Shown here in pieces: positions 17,348 through 26,860 of a stretch of 64,000 nt of DNA. The stretch is from assembly GCA_019637295.1 (NCBI GenBank), contig JAHBVX010000002.1, positions 372,001 to 436,000 on the forward strand, given 5' to 3'. The notes beneath the pieces were generated by a model that saw only the letters and a list, made by a program, of their open reading frames with translations, did no database searches and had not been told where the DNA came from. The translations under genes were made by a program, and so were the position numbers. How positions within the stretch are numbered: position 1 is the first letter of the stretch; each line of letters opens with the position of its first letter. The DNA is from Polyangiaceae bacterium. GTDB taxonomy: Bacteria > Myxococcota_A > Polyangia > Polyangiales > Polyangiaceae.

Positions 17348-18946
17348 CTAGGGGTCTTGCGCGTCGAACGCCTCGTCGAACCCGCCGTCGTCCGACTCCC
17401 GCTCCGTCGCGGCCTTCGGCCTCGGCTTGGGTCTTGGCTTCGGCTCGGGAGCGCTGGGCGTGGTCCCGGGACTGGCCGGATCCGAGGGCGGCGGCTCGAA
17501 CTGATAGACGAGGCCCAGGCCGAGCACGTTGGCGGTCGCGGTGTAGGTTCCGGCGTTGATGGTGTGCGGTTGGGAGGTGGGGTTGGCCAGCACGGGGTTG
17601 ACCTGACGGACCCGTGCCTCGCGCGTGCCGACCTCCACCGCGGACGTGAAGACCCGCGCCATGACGGCGTCGAAGCGCCAATTGCCAATGTGCAGGCTGC
17701 CGCCGATGGATGCGACGACCTTGTCCAGATCGATGGTCGCCGCCGACAGGTACTCGGGCGGGATCGCGCTGCGCTCAGCCATCAGCCCCGCCCGGGTCAC
17801 GAGTCGATAGCTTCCGAGCTCGAACCCGAGCTCGCCGCCCAGCCGCGCCGAGTAGCTGTCGCGAAACCCGCGCTCGATGCTCACGTCGCTGATGTAGTAC
17901 CGCTCAGGGAAGCCCGCGACGTTGACCAGCGCGATGTCGTCCGGCTCGACACGGATCTCGTCGTGCATGCTCCAGGCCTCGTAGCCCACTCCGCCCTCGA
18001 CGCGCAGGGCGCTGGTCGGTCTGACCTCCACCCCGGCACGCAGCGTCCAGGGCAGCTTGAACTTCACCGTGGCGGAGTCGCCGCTCACGCTGGCGTTGTC
18101 GAAGGCCGCGGCGCTGGCCAAGCGGACATCCTGCTTTGCGCTCGCGTTCACCCAGTAAGGCAAGTGAAAGGACAGCCCCAGACGCAAGAGCTCATCCGGC
18201 GCGTAGATCGCGCCCAGGATGCCGGAAGGCGCGAAGATCGGCCCCACCCGCAGGCGCGCATAGGTGTCGTAGTCCGGTTGCTCCGGCGCGCAAATGAAGC
18301 GGTCCGGCACGCAAGCGCTGAAGTAGACGCTGGTCTGGAAGAAGCCCGTGAGCATCTCGACGCCGGCGCCCAGCGCGAAGTCCGAGCCCGGCTCGTGCCA
18401 GGCTACGTAGGCGCCGGGGATGGCCAGGGCAGAGCCGTCCAGAGAGATGATTGAGTAGCGCTGCGGAGCGGGGCCACCGCGCACCTGCTCGGGAAAGCTG
18501 GTGATCGCCGAGTAGGGCGCCCACAGCGCCAGCCCGTAGGTCAGCGCGCGGGAGCCAGCCTGGAACGCGTAAGCGATGGTCGGGATGGGCAACACCGGCG
18601 TCGTGCCATCCACGCTCGGAAACGTCTGCTCCCACTCCTGCCCGGTGGGTTGCCCCGTGTTCGGATCCACTTGCCGGAGCAGGGCCTTGCGCTGATACGT
18701 CGCGGAGTACTGCAGCCAGGATGCGTCCACCAGCAGCTGAGTGCCGGCGAACGCGAGCCCAGCCGGATTGTAGGCGACCGCACCGGCGTCGTCCGCGCCG
18801 GCGATGAACGCTCCCCCACGCCCGAGGGGGCGCACGCCGCGGTCAGTGAAGTACAGCCCGCCGGCGCTGGCGGATTGGGGCGCGCACAGCACGCCGAGCA
18901 CCGCGCCCGCCAACAGGCGACGCCAGAAGCGGAGAGAGGAGTTCAT
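17348..18946 (-). CDS. FadL/OmpP1-family outer-membrane protein with a C-terminal extension
   Basis: 532 aa. The signal peptide runs to SASA before GGLYFTDRG. The FadL family N-terminus is clear: RPLGRGGAFIAGADDAGAVAYNPAGL. Alternating-strand sequence follows to a probable last beta strand ending GLGLVYQF. These barrels carry hydrophobic compounds across the outer membrane. After the barrel the chain goes on for about 50 residues, with a KPRPKPRPK run and an acidic end. That is odd, because barrel proteins normally finish at the terminal aromatic residue. A TTG in-frame 15 nt upstream is an unlikely alternative start. It lies 22 bp downstream of the 1290-aa lipoprotein gene and is probably in the same operon. 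Confidence 0.88.
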   Translation of the reverse strand: MNSSLRFWRRLLAGAVLGVLCAPQSASAGGLYFTDRGVRPLGRGGAFIAGADDAGAVAYNPAGLAFAGTQLLVDASWLQYSATYQRKALLRQVDPNTGQPTGQEWEQTFPSVDGTTPVLPIPTIAYAFQAGSRALTYGLALWAPYSAITSFPEQVRGGPAPQRYSIISLDGSALAIPGAYVAWHEPGSDFALGAGVEMLTGFFQTSVYFSACVPDRFICAPEQPDYDTYARLRVGPIFAPSGILGAIYAPDELLRLGLSFHLPYWVNASAKQDVRLASAAAFDNASVSGDSATVKFKLPWTLRAGVEVRPTSALRVEGGVGYEAWSMHDEIRVEPDDIALVNVAGFPERYYISDVSIERGFRDSYSARLGGELGFELGSYRLVTRAGLMAERSAIPPEYLSAATIDLDKVVASIGGSLHIGNWRFDAVMARVFTSAVEVGTREARVRQVNPVLANPTSQPHTINAGTYTATANVLGLGLVYQFEPPPSDPASPGTTPSAPEPKPRPKPRPKAATERESDDGGFDEAFDAQDP

Positions 18947-18968
18947 GGAGGCTGGCGCCAAAGACGAG

Positions 18969-21900
18969 TCACTTGCCGTTGCGGTGACGCATGATTTCGT
19001 ACAGTTGCTCCATACCCCGCGTGGGGCTGGTCATGAAGTCCCGAAGTGTACCGAACACCGCTTCGAGGTCATCCGGCGACAGTGGCTCCTCCCGCGGCGC
19101 GTCTGCGTCGATGCGATTGACCTCGGCGATGGTGTCGATGAAGACCTCTATCGGCGTCTGACTGGTCGGATCCGTCGCGACGATGGGGCTCACCAGGTTT
19201 TGCAGGATGCGGTCCATCACGCGATAGGGATCGTACCTGTTGGGCACGGGCTGACCCTCGGCGTTCACCTCGCGGGTGAGGGCGTCCATCAACTCGAGCA
19301 CCCGGTCCGCCGTGCCCGGAGCCCCCTTGCCGCCCAGGGAGGCAGACTTGGGCGCGACCGCGACGGCGATGGCGTTGTAAATCAGCGGCATGTTCAGGTC
19401 GTCGCCGAGGATTTGCATCATGTCGTTGGCCGAGGTCAGCGTGCCGTGCAACGCGTCGTGGCTGCTGGCTTGCTGCATCAAATAGCGCAGGTGCTTCTGC
19501 AGCGCGGCGCGAGTCGCCGGGTCCTCGTTGATCTGGTCGACCAACGTCATGGTGGTGGCGAAGGGCGCGCCGGAGAAGGTGTCCGCGGCCTTCTGGCCGA
19601 GATCCAGCGTGGCCCACTTGCAGGCGGTTGGGCTGGTCTCCCGGTCCGGGCAGTTGGCGTTCAGCTGCACCCTGAGCACATCGAGCAGGATGGGAATGCT
19701 GCGGACGAACGCCCGATTGTCGAAGCTGGCGTTCACACCCTCGCCGCTGACCGACAGGAATCGGTCCACCAGCTGCGAGCGGGCGCGCTTCCAGCGCACG
19801 CGTCGTTCGGTGTCACCCAAGCGCTCGTCGATGCGCGCCAGCGCATCGGCGAACAGCCCGAAGGGGGTCAGCTGCGTCTCGATCTTGCCGTTCGCCCAAC
19901 GCGTCGTGGTCTTGCCTTGGCGATCCCGGACGCCGACGCTCTTGGAGTGATCCGGGTCGAACAGGGCCACCGTCATCTCGTTCAGGATGTCGAGGCCATT
20001 CATGCTTTGCCCGGTGCGCGGACTCTGGACGTTCATGCCATCGAGCACGCCGACGAGCTCACCCACGGCCGGGATTAGGTCGGTCACGAAGGCTTCGGAC
20101 AGAATCGGCTCGTAGCGGGACACGCCGCTGCCGTTGCAGTACTTGGGATTGAACGCGGGGTTGACCTTGTGCACGGCGCGGTCGGCGTCGGTCAGATACT
20201 TTTGCCAGGGGCGGGCAGCGAAGTCCCCGTTCGAGTTGCACTCGGAGCCGTGGGCCTGGCTGGCCCAGTGCCGATAGAAGACCTCGATCTTGTCGAGGAA
20301 CAGCTGGGCGGCCCCGTTGTCGTCGAAGGCCTTCAAGAGGGGCCGCATGGCCTTGTAGAACTCGTACTTCTCCCAGGTGAAGATGGTGCCGCGGTTGCGC
20401 AGCCGCATCAGGTCCTTCGGATCGCCCGCCTCGCCGTTGTGCGCCCACTTCACGCTCGGCGAGCAGTCCGAGAGCCACAGGGTGCCGAGCTGGCCGTTGG
20501 GATCCTGAACCGGGCGCTCGGGGCAGGTCGAGGGGCTGATGGCCTCGACCAGCCGCGAGACGAACTTGTTCGTGTCGTCGTTCTTGCTCGCGTAGTTGGG
20601 ATCCCTATCCGGCATCGCGCCGCCGAAGAACGGGTCGAACTTGGGGCTCTCGGCGCCAAAGAACACGAGGCGATCGAGCGCTTGCGGCGTGGGCGACAGC
20701 CCCATGCCGGTGATGCCGCTCGAGGTCTGGAACAGGTCGTCCGGGTTGGTGAAGATCCCCGCCGCGCTCATCATGCCGTTCAAGAAGTCGGGGCGGACCT
20801 CGAGCTTGGCCTTGCCCAGGATGGAGTGCAGGTAGAAGACGCCCATGTTCTTGAACACGAACAGCTCGCATTCCTTGTAGCCGGCGCCGAACGGGTAGGT
20901 GATGGGGAGCCCAAGCTTGATGCGGACCTTCGCGTCCGGCTTGTTGCAGGCGTTCACGTCGTTGACGTCGTGAATGATCTGCAAGATGCGGTGAAACTGG
21001 CTGCGGTTGTCGCCGGCATCCGGCTGGTTCGGATCCGGCGCCACGCTCGGATCCGCCGTGCCGCCAGTGGTCAGGTTCAGCGGAGGGCCGTTGAGGTTGT
21101 TCGTGTCGTAGTGAAGCAGATCCTTGTAGCGGGTGTAGTTGCCGTAGGCCGGTCCGATGTAGGCCTGCACGTCCGGGTGCCGCAGGCTGCGCAGCAAGTC
21201 CCGCGTCAGGCTAGGGTTCTTGCTCATGCGCGCCAGGATCTCGGCCATTTCGTCCCAGAGGGTCACGCCCGGATCGAGCGCGATGTCGGGTCGCTGATTG
21301 GCGATCTCGCGCACGCGCAGCGCCGCGCCGATCACCCGCGCCATGACCTGCTCGTGGTCCCGGAACAAGCGCTTGACCAGCTCGAGGTGCATGTCGCTGT
21401 TCTTGTGCGCGAGCACCCAGCCCGTCGCGTGGAGCAACTCGACGATGGGCGAGTTCTGCGCGTCGAAGCTCGGGTACAGCCCGCCCTCGGCCCAGCTAGC
21501 CTGAACCTGGATGGGGTCACCGTACAGCACGAAAGCGCCCGATAGCAGGTCGGCCAGCGCCTCGTTGTTCTCCTCGGGAGCGAGCAGCTTCTCCAGATCA
21601 CGCAGCGTGGCGGCGGTGAACGTCTCGCTGGTGTCGATGTAGCCGTAGAGCGGCGCTCCCCCCGAGCCGACGGCGCGACCGAACGGGTCCGGCGGCAGCT
21701 GGCGGGGGATGCCGGGGACCAGAAACGGTGTATCCACCGGCGCTGGTGTGCCTCCGATCGTCACGAACCGTCCGAGCGCGTCTACGTCGGCGAAGCCGTC
21801 ACCATCCCCGTCGAAGAACGGCGCGGGCACGGTACCCGGCGTGCCGGGAACGTTGGACGCTGGGATGGCATAGCCCCGCACGTCGCGTCCCACCAGGTAG

Positions 21901-22841
21901 CGCGGCTGGCTGCCGGCGCTCGCGAACAGTGGATCCGTGGCCAGCATGACGGCCTGGGCGATCTCCATGTTCGTGCGCGGTCGCGCCGGAAACGCGGCAT
22001 CGAACGCGGTCGGGAACGCCAGCGGCGCCTGCGGGCTGGTGTCCAGCTCGAACTGGGTCATACCGAGCACGTTCTGGAACGCGACGCGCATCGGTCCGCC
22101 AGCGCCGAGTCGGGGCGTGAAGGTCTGGGCCAGGTGACGCAGCTCGGGATAGGCCAGCGCAGGCCTCAGCGCGCCCAGCGTGACGCGCAGCGGTCGGTAG
22201 CCCAGTCGCCCCGAGAGTCGCGAGAGGGCTTGCCGGGCGGCGAGCGCGCGTGCCGGATCCGTGACGCCGCTGATGGGATCGTCTCCCGGTCCAGCGAGCG
22301 CAGCGAAGAGACGACCCGTCGCGCGCGTGACGCTGGGCATCAGCGGTTCCTTGGCGGCACCGTCGTCGATGGGGTTGCTGTCGTAGAGCGGGACGACGCG
22401 CTTCAGGAACTGATCGAGCGCATCATGGCCGCTGATCGTCTTGCCGGGCTGTTGAGGATCCGGCAACGGCTGGTCGCTGAACGTCGCGTTGAAGGCGGCG
22501 ATCAGCTCCGAGCGTCGCCTTGCCATCGCGTGCACCTTGGCTACCGCGATGCGGCGTGTGAGCGCCGCTCCGCCCGCGACCGGTGGCAGCAAGGACTCGT
22601 CTACCGTGCTGCCATAGTTGCCGAGCGCGTCGCGGTGACAGACGGGCCGGTACGACGCGCCGCTCAGATCTTCTCGCAATGCGCTCGCCCCAACCCGATC
22701 GCACAGCGCCGAGAACAGATCGTCTCCCAGGGTCGCGGTCGGCTCGGTCTTGATTCGCTTGTCGTCGAAGTCGCTGGCGCAGGACACGCTCAGCGCGAGC
22801 GCGAGACCACCGAGGACCACCGACTTCGCTCGATACCGCAT
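18969..22841 (-). CDS. Very large putative lipoprotein (1290 aa), function unknown
   Basis: I do not recognise the family. The signal sequence ends in a lipobox-like LALSVSC (C21). The body is soluble, rich in Pro, Asp and Asn, with few Cys after the N-terminal part. One segment (FFDGDGDGFADVDALGRF) looks like a calcium-binding DxDxDG loop of the EF-hand or thrombospondin-3 kind. Several stretches read like helical bundles (for example LADLLSGAFVLYGD and LVKRLFRDHEQVMARVIGAAL). It is the first gene of a unit with the FadL-like porin, so it may be the surface or periplasmic partner of that transporter. This is inference from position. A TAATCT box lies 6 nt before the ATG. Confidence 0.8.
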   Translation of the reverse strand: MRYRAKSVVLGGLALALSVSCASDFDDKRIKTEPTATLGDDLFSALCDRVGASALREDLSGASYRPVCHRDALGNYGSTVDESLLPPVAGGAALTRRIAVAKVHAMARRRSELIAAFNATFSDQPLPDPQQPGKTISGHDALDQFLKRVVPLYDSNPIDDGAAKEPLMPSVTRATGRLFAALAGPGDDPISGVTDPARALAARQALSRLSGRLGYRPLRVTLGALRPALAYPELRHLAQTFTPRLGAGGPMRVAFQNVLGMTQFELDTSPQAPLAFPTAFDAAFPARPRTNMEIAQAVMLATDPLFASAGSQPRYLVGRDVRGYAIPASNVPGTPGTVPAPFFDGDGDGFADVDALGRFVTIGGTPAPVDTPFLVPGIPRQLPPDPFGRAVGSGGAPLYGYIDTSETFTAATLRDLEKLLAPEENNEALADLLSGAFVLYGDPIQVQASWAEGGLYPSFDAQNSPIVELLHATGWVLAHKNSDMHLELVKRLFRDHEQVMARVIGAALRVREIANQRPDIALDPGVTLWDEMAEILARMSKNPSLTRDLLRSLRHPDVQAYIGPAYGNYTRYKDLLHYDTNNLNGPPLNLTTGGTADPSVAPDPNQPDAGDNRSQFHRILQIIHDVNDVNACNKPDAKVRIKLGLPITYPFGAGYKECELFVFKNMGVFYLHSILGKAKLEVRPDFLNGMMSAAGIFTNPDDLFQTSSGITGMGLSPTPQALDRLVFFGAESPKFDPFFGGAMPDRDPNYASKNDDTNKFVSRLVEAISPSTCPERPVQDPNGQLGTLWLSDCSPSVKWAHNGEAGDPKDLMRLRNRGTIFTWEKYEFYKAMRPLLKAFDDNGAAQLFLDKIEVFYRHWASQAHGSECNSNGDFAARPWQKYLTDADRAVHKVNPAFNPKYCNGSGVSRYEPILSEAFVTDLIPAVGELVGVLDGMNVQSPRTGQSMNGLDILNEMTVALFDPDHSKSVGVRDRQGKTTTRWANGKIETQLTPFGLFADALARIDERLGDTERRVRWKRARSQLVDRFLSVSGEGVNASFDNRAFVRSIPILLDVLRVQLNANCPDRETSPTACKWATLDLGQKAADTFSGAPFATTMTLVDQINEDPATRAALQKHLRYLMQQASSHDALHGTLTSANDMMQILGDDLNMPLIYNAIAVAVAPKSASLGGKGAPGTADRVLELMDALTREVNAEGQPVPNRYDPYRVMDRILQNLVSPIVATDPTSQTPIEVFIDTIAEVNRIDADAPREEPLSPDDLEAVFGTLRDFMTSPTRGMEQLYEIMRHRNGK

Positions 22842-22847
22842 GCTCGG

Positions 22848-22853
22848 AGATTA
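22848..22853 (-). promoter_or_regulatory. Candidate -10 box TAATCT, 6 nt before the 1290-aa lipoprotein gene
   Basis: Minus-strand TAATCT, six bases, then ATG at 22841. No Shine-Dalgarno and no strong -35. It lies about 40 bp from the oppositely directed box for glmU. Confidence 0.4.
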
Positions 22854-22892
22854 GCCCGTGCGCGGCGATCGGGACACCGTGACGCGTTGCGT

Positions 22893-22898
22893 TACGCT
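22893..22898 (+). promoter_or_regulatory. Candidate -10 box TACGCT upstream of glmU
   Basis: TACGCT ends 5 nt before an in-frame ATG at 22904, which would give GlmU 13 extra residues, and 44 nt before the ATG at 22943. It may therefore serve either a leaderless or a short-leader mRNA. Confidence 0.35.
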
Positions 22899-22942
22899 CG
22901 CCCATGGAACGTCGGGCCCAATTCGTGCGATGCGTTGGCCCC

Positions 22943-24334
22943 ATGGTCGACCTCTCCGCCGTCGTCCTCGCCGCGGGCGAGGGCAAACGCATGAAGAGCG
23001 CCACGAGCAAGGTGCTGCACCGAGCCTGCGGGCGCCCTCTGGTCTACTACCCGGTGCGCGCCGCGTTCGACGCGGGCGCTACCCGGGTGGTGTGTGTGCT
23101 GTCGCCGCGCAATCGGCAGGCTGCCGAGCGCGAGCTCGAGCACGCCTTTGGTGCGGACCGCGTCAGCATCGCCGTGCAAGATCCCCCGCTCGGCACCGGG
23201 CACGCGGCCAAGATTGGCCTCGAGCAGGTACAGACCTCGCAAGTGCTGCTGCTGTGTGGCGATACGCCGCTGTTGAGTGCGGCTCATCTCGCGGACCTGT
23301 TCGGTCGCCTCGACGGCGCGGAGCTCGTCCTGACGACCACGATGCTGGATGACCCAACGGGCTACGGCCGCGTGCTGCGAGGCGCTGACGGGCGTGTGTC
23401 TGCGGTGCGTGAGCACAAGGACTTGGCGAGCGACCACGAGCGCGCGGTTCGCGAGATCAACGCGGGCGTGTACGCGGCCAAGACGGACTTTCTGCGGGCT
23501 GCGCTAGCCAGCTTGAAGAACGACAATGCGCAAGGTGAATACTACCTGACCGATGTGGTCGAGGAAGCGGCGCGAGTCGGCGCCGCCGATGCGGTGCTCG
23601 GACCGGCGCGGGATCTGCTCGGCGTCAACGACCGCGCCCAGCTCGCTCGGGCCGAAGCGCTGCTGTTCGAGCGCATCGCAGAGCGCTGGGCGCGAGGCGG
23701 GGCTAGCGTGCAATGCGGCGCCTTCATCGACGAGACCGCCGTCGTCGAGCCGGACGCGGTGATCTGCGCGGCTGCTGCGCTGCGGGGCCGGACCGTCGTG
23801 CGCGCCGGCGCGTTGGTGGATACCGGCGCGGTGATCACCGACTCGGAGATCGGTCCCGGCGCGCGGGTCCTGCCCTACTCGGTCATCACCGACAGCCAGG
23901 TCGCGGCGCGCGCACAGATCGGGCCTTTTGCTCACCTGCGTCCCGGCAGCGTGATCGAGGACGAGGCCCACGTCGGCAACTTCGTCGAGACCAAGAAGAC
24001 CCGCCTGGGGCGGGGCGCCAAGGCCAACCACCTCGCGTACCTCGGCGACGGCGAGGTGGGGGAGAGGGCCAACATCGGCGCGGGGACCATCTTCTGCAAC
24101 TACGACGGGTTCCGGAAGCACCAAACCGTCATCGGCGCGGGCGCCTTCATCGGCAGCGACAGTCAGCTCGTCGCGCCGGTCAACATCGGAGAGGGCGCGT
24201 ACGTCGCGACCGGGACCACCGTCACCCGGGACGTGCCGGCCGACGCCTTGGCCATCGGGAGGACGAAGCAGGAGAACAAGGCGGGGTATGCCAGCCGCTT
24301 GCGCGCGCGCCTGTCCGCCCCAAAAAAGGTGTGA
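22943..24334 (+). CDS. glmU: Bifunctional GlmU: UDP-GlcNAc pyrophosphorylase / GlcN-1-P acetyltransferase
   Basis: 463 aa from the ATG at 22943; an in-frame ATG at 22904 is possible. The uridyltransferase domain begins with VVLAAGEGKRMKSATSKVLH and has GTGHAA and LLCGDTPLL. The C-terminal left-handed beta-helix has hexapeptide repeats, NFVETKKTRLGRGAKANHL, GAGTIFCNYDGF with the acetyl-CoA site region, and SDSQLVAPVNIGEGAYV. It makes UDP-N-acetylglucosamine for peptidoglycan and LPS. Length and all motifs are normal. It stands alone, divergent from the 1290-aa lipoprotein gene. Confidence 0.96.
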   Translation: MVDLSAVVLAAGEGKRMKSATSKVLHRACGRPLVYYPVRAAFDAGATRVVCVLSPRNRQAAERELEHAFGADRVSIAVQDPPLGTGHAAKIGLEQVQTSQVLLLCGDTPLLSAAHLADLFGRLDGAELVLTTTMLDDPTGYGRVLRGADGRVSAVREHKDLASDHERAVREINAGVYAAKTDFLRAALASLKNDNAQGEYYLTDVVEEAARVGAADAVLGPARDLLGVNDRAQLARAEALLFERIAERWARGGASVQCGAFIDETAVVEPDAVICAAAALRGRTVVRAGALVDTGAVITDSEIGPGARVLPYSVITDSQVAARAQIGPFAHLRPGSVIEDEAHVGNFVETKKTRLGRGAKANHLAYLGDGEVGERANIGAGTIFCNYDGFRKHQTVIGAGAFIGSDSQLVAPVNIGEGAYVATGTTVTRDVPADALAIGRTKQENKAGYASRLRARLSAPKKV

Positions 24335-24404
24335 GTCGCGCCGGCGGAGCCGGGCGCTCGACTTCCGTCCCGCCCGGGTCCAGACTCCCGCGGGAGGTAC
24401 GCGA

Positions 24405-25406
24405 ATGATGCAGCGCTGGCGGGGACGGGTATTCGGGGCGATGACGGTGGCGCTCGGCGCTCTTGGCTGTGGTTCCCAGGATGGTGACGAGCCCCAGAAG
24501 AAGCCCATCACCGACGTGAACTTGCCGGATCCCGGGCCGCTCGGCTTTCAGCTCACGACCGGCGAGTTCGCCGTGGATCCGGGAGCGGAGCAGCAGAACT
24601 GCTACTTCTTCGAGGTGCCGTTCGATCACGAGGTGTTCGTCAATCGCATCACCCTCGCGCAGACCAGCGGCTCGCACCACATGAACGTCTTTCGCGTCCG
24701 CACGGTGCTTGGCCTCGGCGGCGAGCCCGGGGAGGTCGTCAGTGGTGGCGAGTGCTGGAAGAGCCCGAACTGGGCGGACTGGCCGCTCGTCAGCAACTCC
24801 CAGACCTCCGGTATCGAAGACTGGCAGATGCCCGAGGGGGTCGCCCTGCGCTTCGCGCCGCGCGAGCGGCTCATGCTGCAGTCACACTACGTGAACGCGA
24901 CGACGCAGCAGACCCCCGGCAAGGCCAAGGTGGTCGTCAACTTCGAGGGGGTCGAGCCGGCGAGCGTCACGGACGAGCTCGGCACCCTGTTCGCGACCAA
25001 TCAAGAGATCGAGATTTGTCCCGGAGAGACGTCGCGCACCTTCGAGGCGAGCTGCAAGGGCCTGGCCAAGGAGGGGCCCGTCACCATCACCGCGGCCAAC
25101 GGCCATTTCCACAGCCGGGGCAAGCGCTTCACGATGAGCCAATGGGATCCCATCAGCGGCACCGGCGCGATGTTCTACGAGAGCCTGTCCTGGGACGAGC
25201 CGCCCTTCGAGAAGAACTTGAAGGTCCAGGTTCCGGCCGGCGCGGGCATCTCCTGGTCCTGCGAGTACGCGGTGAAGGCCACGGAGTGCGGCGATCCGAA
25301 CAACGAATGCTGCTTCACCTTCGGCGGCTTCGTCGAGTACCAGGAGCACTGCAACTCCTTCGTCTACTACTACCCAAAGGCCCAGACGGACATCAACTGC
25401 TTCTGA
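24405..25406 (+). CDS. PHM-like copper monooxygenase lipoprotein 1, with altered CuB ligand
   Basis: 333 aa. The start is supported by GGGAGG about 8 nt upstream. The lipobox is LGALGC (C22). The copper type II ascorbate-dependent monooxygenase pattern of peptidylglycine hydroxylase is visible in order: H91/H92 (SGSHHMN) and H161 (LQSHYVN) for CuA, and H234/H236 (NGHFHSRG) for CuB. The CuB Met of the family lies in an E-M-C motif; here the matching place reads NNECCF, so the ligand is C302 rather than Met. The second homologue in this window keeps Met. Activity is therefore uncertain. Many Cys at the C-terminal end suggest disulfides. A GC hairpin follows the stop at once. Confidence 0.8.
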   Translation: MMQRWRGRVFGAMTVALGALGCGSQDGDEPQKKPITDVNLPDPGPLGFQLTTGEFAVDPGAEQQNCYFFEVPFDHEVFVNRITLAQTSGSHHMNVFRVRTVLGLGGEPGEVVSGGECWKSPNWADWPLVSNSQTSGIEDWQMPEGVALRFAPRERLMLQSHYVNATTQQTPGKAKVVVNFEGVEPASVTDELGTLFATNQEIEICPGETSRTFEASCKGLAKEGPVTITAANGHFHSRGKRFTMSQWDPISGTGAMFYESLSWDEPPFEKNLKVQVPAGAGISWSCEYAVKATECGDPNNECCFTFGGFVEYQEHCNSFVYYYPKAQTDINCF

Positions 25407-25421
25407 CGGCGCTGCGCGCCG
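25407..25421 (+). terminator. GC hairpin directly after the copper monooxygenase stop
   Basis: CGGCGC, loop TGC, GCGCCG is a perfect 6-bp stem beginning on the first base after TGA. No T tract follows. It lies between two convergent genes 30 bp apart and could act on both. Confidence 0.45.
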
Positions 25422-25436
25422 CGCCGCTTCCGCGTC

Positions 25437-26072
25437 TCACGGACCACACTTGCCCAGCACGTAGTTCGCCAGGCACTCGCACTCGCATAGCGCCAGTGCG
25501 TCGGCGCCAACGCAGCTCGGGGCTACGAGCACCTCGGCCGAGCCAGCGCCAGTGCGGTGCGGCAGCTCCGTGACGATCACCTCCAAGAGCCAGCTCTCAC
25601 CCACCACGTCCCTGGCGTCGTAGTCCGGGCACACGGGGATGTGCGCCACGTCGGTCACGGAGCCCGCGCGGGGCTCCCACTGCTCGTCGCCTACGAGCTC
25701 GAACAGCGCCGTACGAGCCTCCTCCGCGTGGATCGCGTGGGTGTCGGGATCCCGCAGGCGAGCGCGGAGCTCCGCGCGCGCGGTGCGCAGGCCGGTGACC
25801 CGAGCGCTCGCGTGGAGCACGTGTCCGCCTTGCGGCGCGCTCACCAACGACACCGAGTCGCCAGCCGCGAGCAGGCGGAGCGAGCCAGTGCTCTGCTCGA
25901 AGTTGCCAGCGCGTACCTCGAGCTTCGCGTCGGGTGGTATCGGCTGGGGCTCTGTCGGCTCCACGCCGCAGGCCAGGATCCCGGCGGCGAGCAGCAGCGC
26001 GCACGCCGCCCGCGCGTCAGTGCGGGGCTGGATCGGCGTCGGCGTCCACGTCTGGCGGGGGACTCGAGTCAT
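25437..26072 (-). CDS. Putative lipoprotein with Cys-rich C-terminus
   Basis: 211 aa. The N-terminus is basic, then LLLAAGILAC gives a lipobox at about residue 35. The middle is beta-rich sequence without a known motif (LRLLAAGDSVSLVSAPQGGHVL, RTARAELRARL). The end contains CECECLANYVLGKCG, a cluster of four Cys that could bind metal or form disulfides. The 5' end overlaps the 3' end of ribA by 56 nt on the same strand, in another frame, so the start is fixed by the only upstream ATG and is less certain than the body. No function can be assigned. Confidence 0.65.
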   Translation of the reverse strand: MTRVPRQTWTPTPIQPRTDARAACALLLAAGILACGVEPTEPQPIPPDAKLEVRAGNFEQSTGSLRLLAAGDSVSLVSAPQGGHVLHASARVTGLRTARAELRARLRDPDTHAIHAEEARTALFELVGDEQWEPRAGSVTDVAHIPVCPDYDARDVVGESWLLEVIVTELPHRTGAGSAEVLVAPSCVGADALALCECECLANYVLGKCGP

Positions 26073-26736
26073 GAGTCGGCTTGGCGTGGAACATACCGCT
26101 CGGCAGCTCGTGCTGCATCCGCCGCCGCTTCACCTCGAGGTACGGCGCGCTGAAGGGATTGGCGGCCACGAGCGTCGGGATGCGTTTCTCGACGCTCACC
26201 CCCAGGCGCCTCATGGCGTCCACCTTGTCTGGGTTGTTGGTCATCAGCTCGATGCTCGTCACCCCGAGCTGCCTGAGCATCTCTGCGGCCAAATCGTACT
26301 GGCGCGCGTCCACTGGCAGGTGCAGCAGCTCGTTGGCTTCGATGGTGTCCGCGCCCTGAGCCTGCAGCGCGTACGCACGGATCTTGTTGGCTAGACCGAT
26401 GCCGCGGCCCTCCTGGCGCAAGTAGAGGATCACGCCTCGCCCGCGGCGCGCGATCTCCGCCATGGCCCGCTCGAGCTGACCGCGACAGTCACACTTCAAG
26501 CTGCCGAACACCTCGCTGGTCAGGCACTCGGAGTGGACACGCGCGACGACGGGCTCCCCCGCGTCCACCCGACCCATGACCAGCGCCAAGTGCTCGTTGC
26601 TGAGCCCGTGCAACGCCGGCTGGTTCGAGCGGAACACATGCAGTTCGAAGGTGCCGTGGGCGGTCGGCAGCGGTGCGCTCGCCACGCGCTCCAGCCGAGC
26701 GAGACCCGGCGCGGCGGGCTGTAGGTGTTGGGTCAT
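26017..26736 (-). CDS. ribA: GTP cyclohydrolase II
   Basis: 239 aa from the ATG at 26736, chosen because GAGGA lies about 6 nt upstream; a GTG 48 nt earlier has none. It opens GTP to the first intermediate of riboflavin synthesis. The zinc site is C-x10-C-x-C in SECLTSEVFGSLKCDCRGQL. The catalytic region has LRQEGRGIGLANKIRAYALQ and the substrate-binding TNNPDKV. Most GTP cyclohydrolase II enzymes end soon after the core. This one has a tail of about 30 residues ending in Pro/Asp/Ala. It is not fused to RibB. ribF lies nearby but on the other strand. Confidence 0.94.
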   Translation of the reverse strand: MTQHLQPAAPGLARLERVASAPLPTAHGTFELHVFRSNQPALHGLSNEHLALVMGRVDAGEPVVARVHSECLTSEVFGSLKCDCRGQLERAMAEIARRGRGVILYLRQEGRGIGLANKIRAYALQAQGADTIEANELLHLPVDARQYDLAAEMLRQLGVTSIELMTNNPDKVDAMRRLGVSVEKRIPTLVAANPFSAPYLEVKRRRMQHELPSGMFHAKPTHDSSPPPDVDADADPAPH

Positions 26737-26860
26737 TTGCTGTTCCTCGGCAAGGCTTGCGTGATCCGCGCCAGTCTTCTCCACGTCACGGCAGGGAGGG
26801 GCATTTCAGAAGCCGGGACTTCGACCCGAGTGCACAAGATGGTGCGCGCCGGCAGGGAGG

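Noticed and set aside
17050-17559. A possible 169-aa gene in the intergenic region after the transglycosylase
   Set aside because: It runs into the porin gene on the other strand and has a basic, Arg/Pro-rich composition with no start signal.
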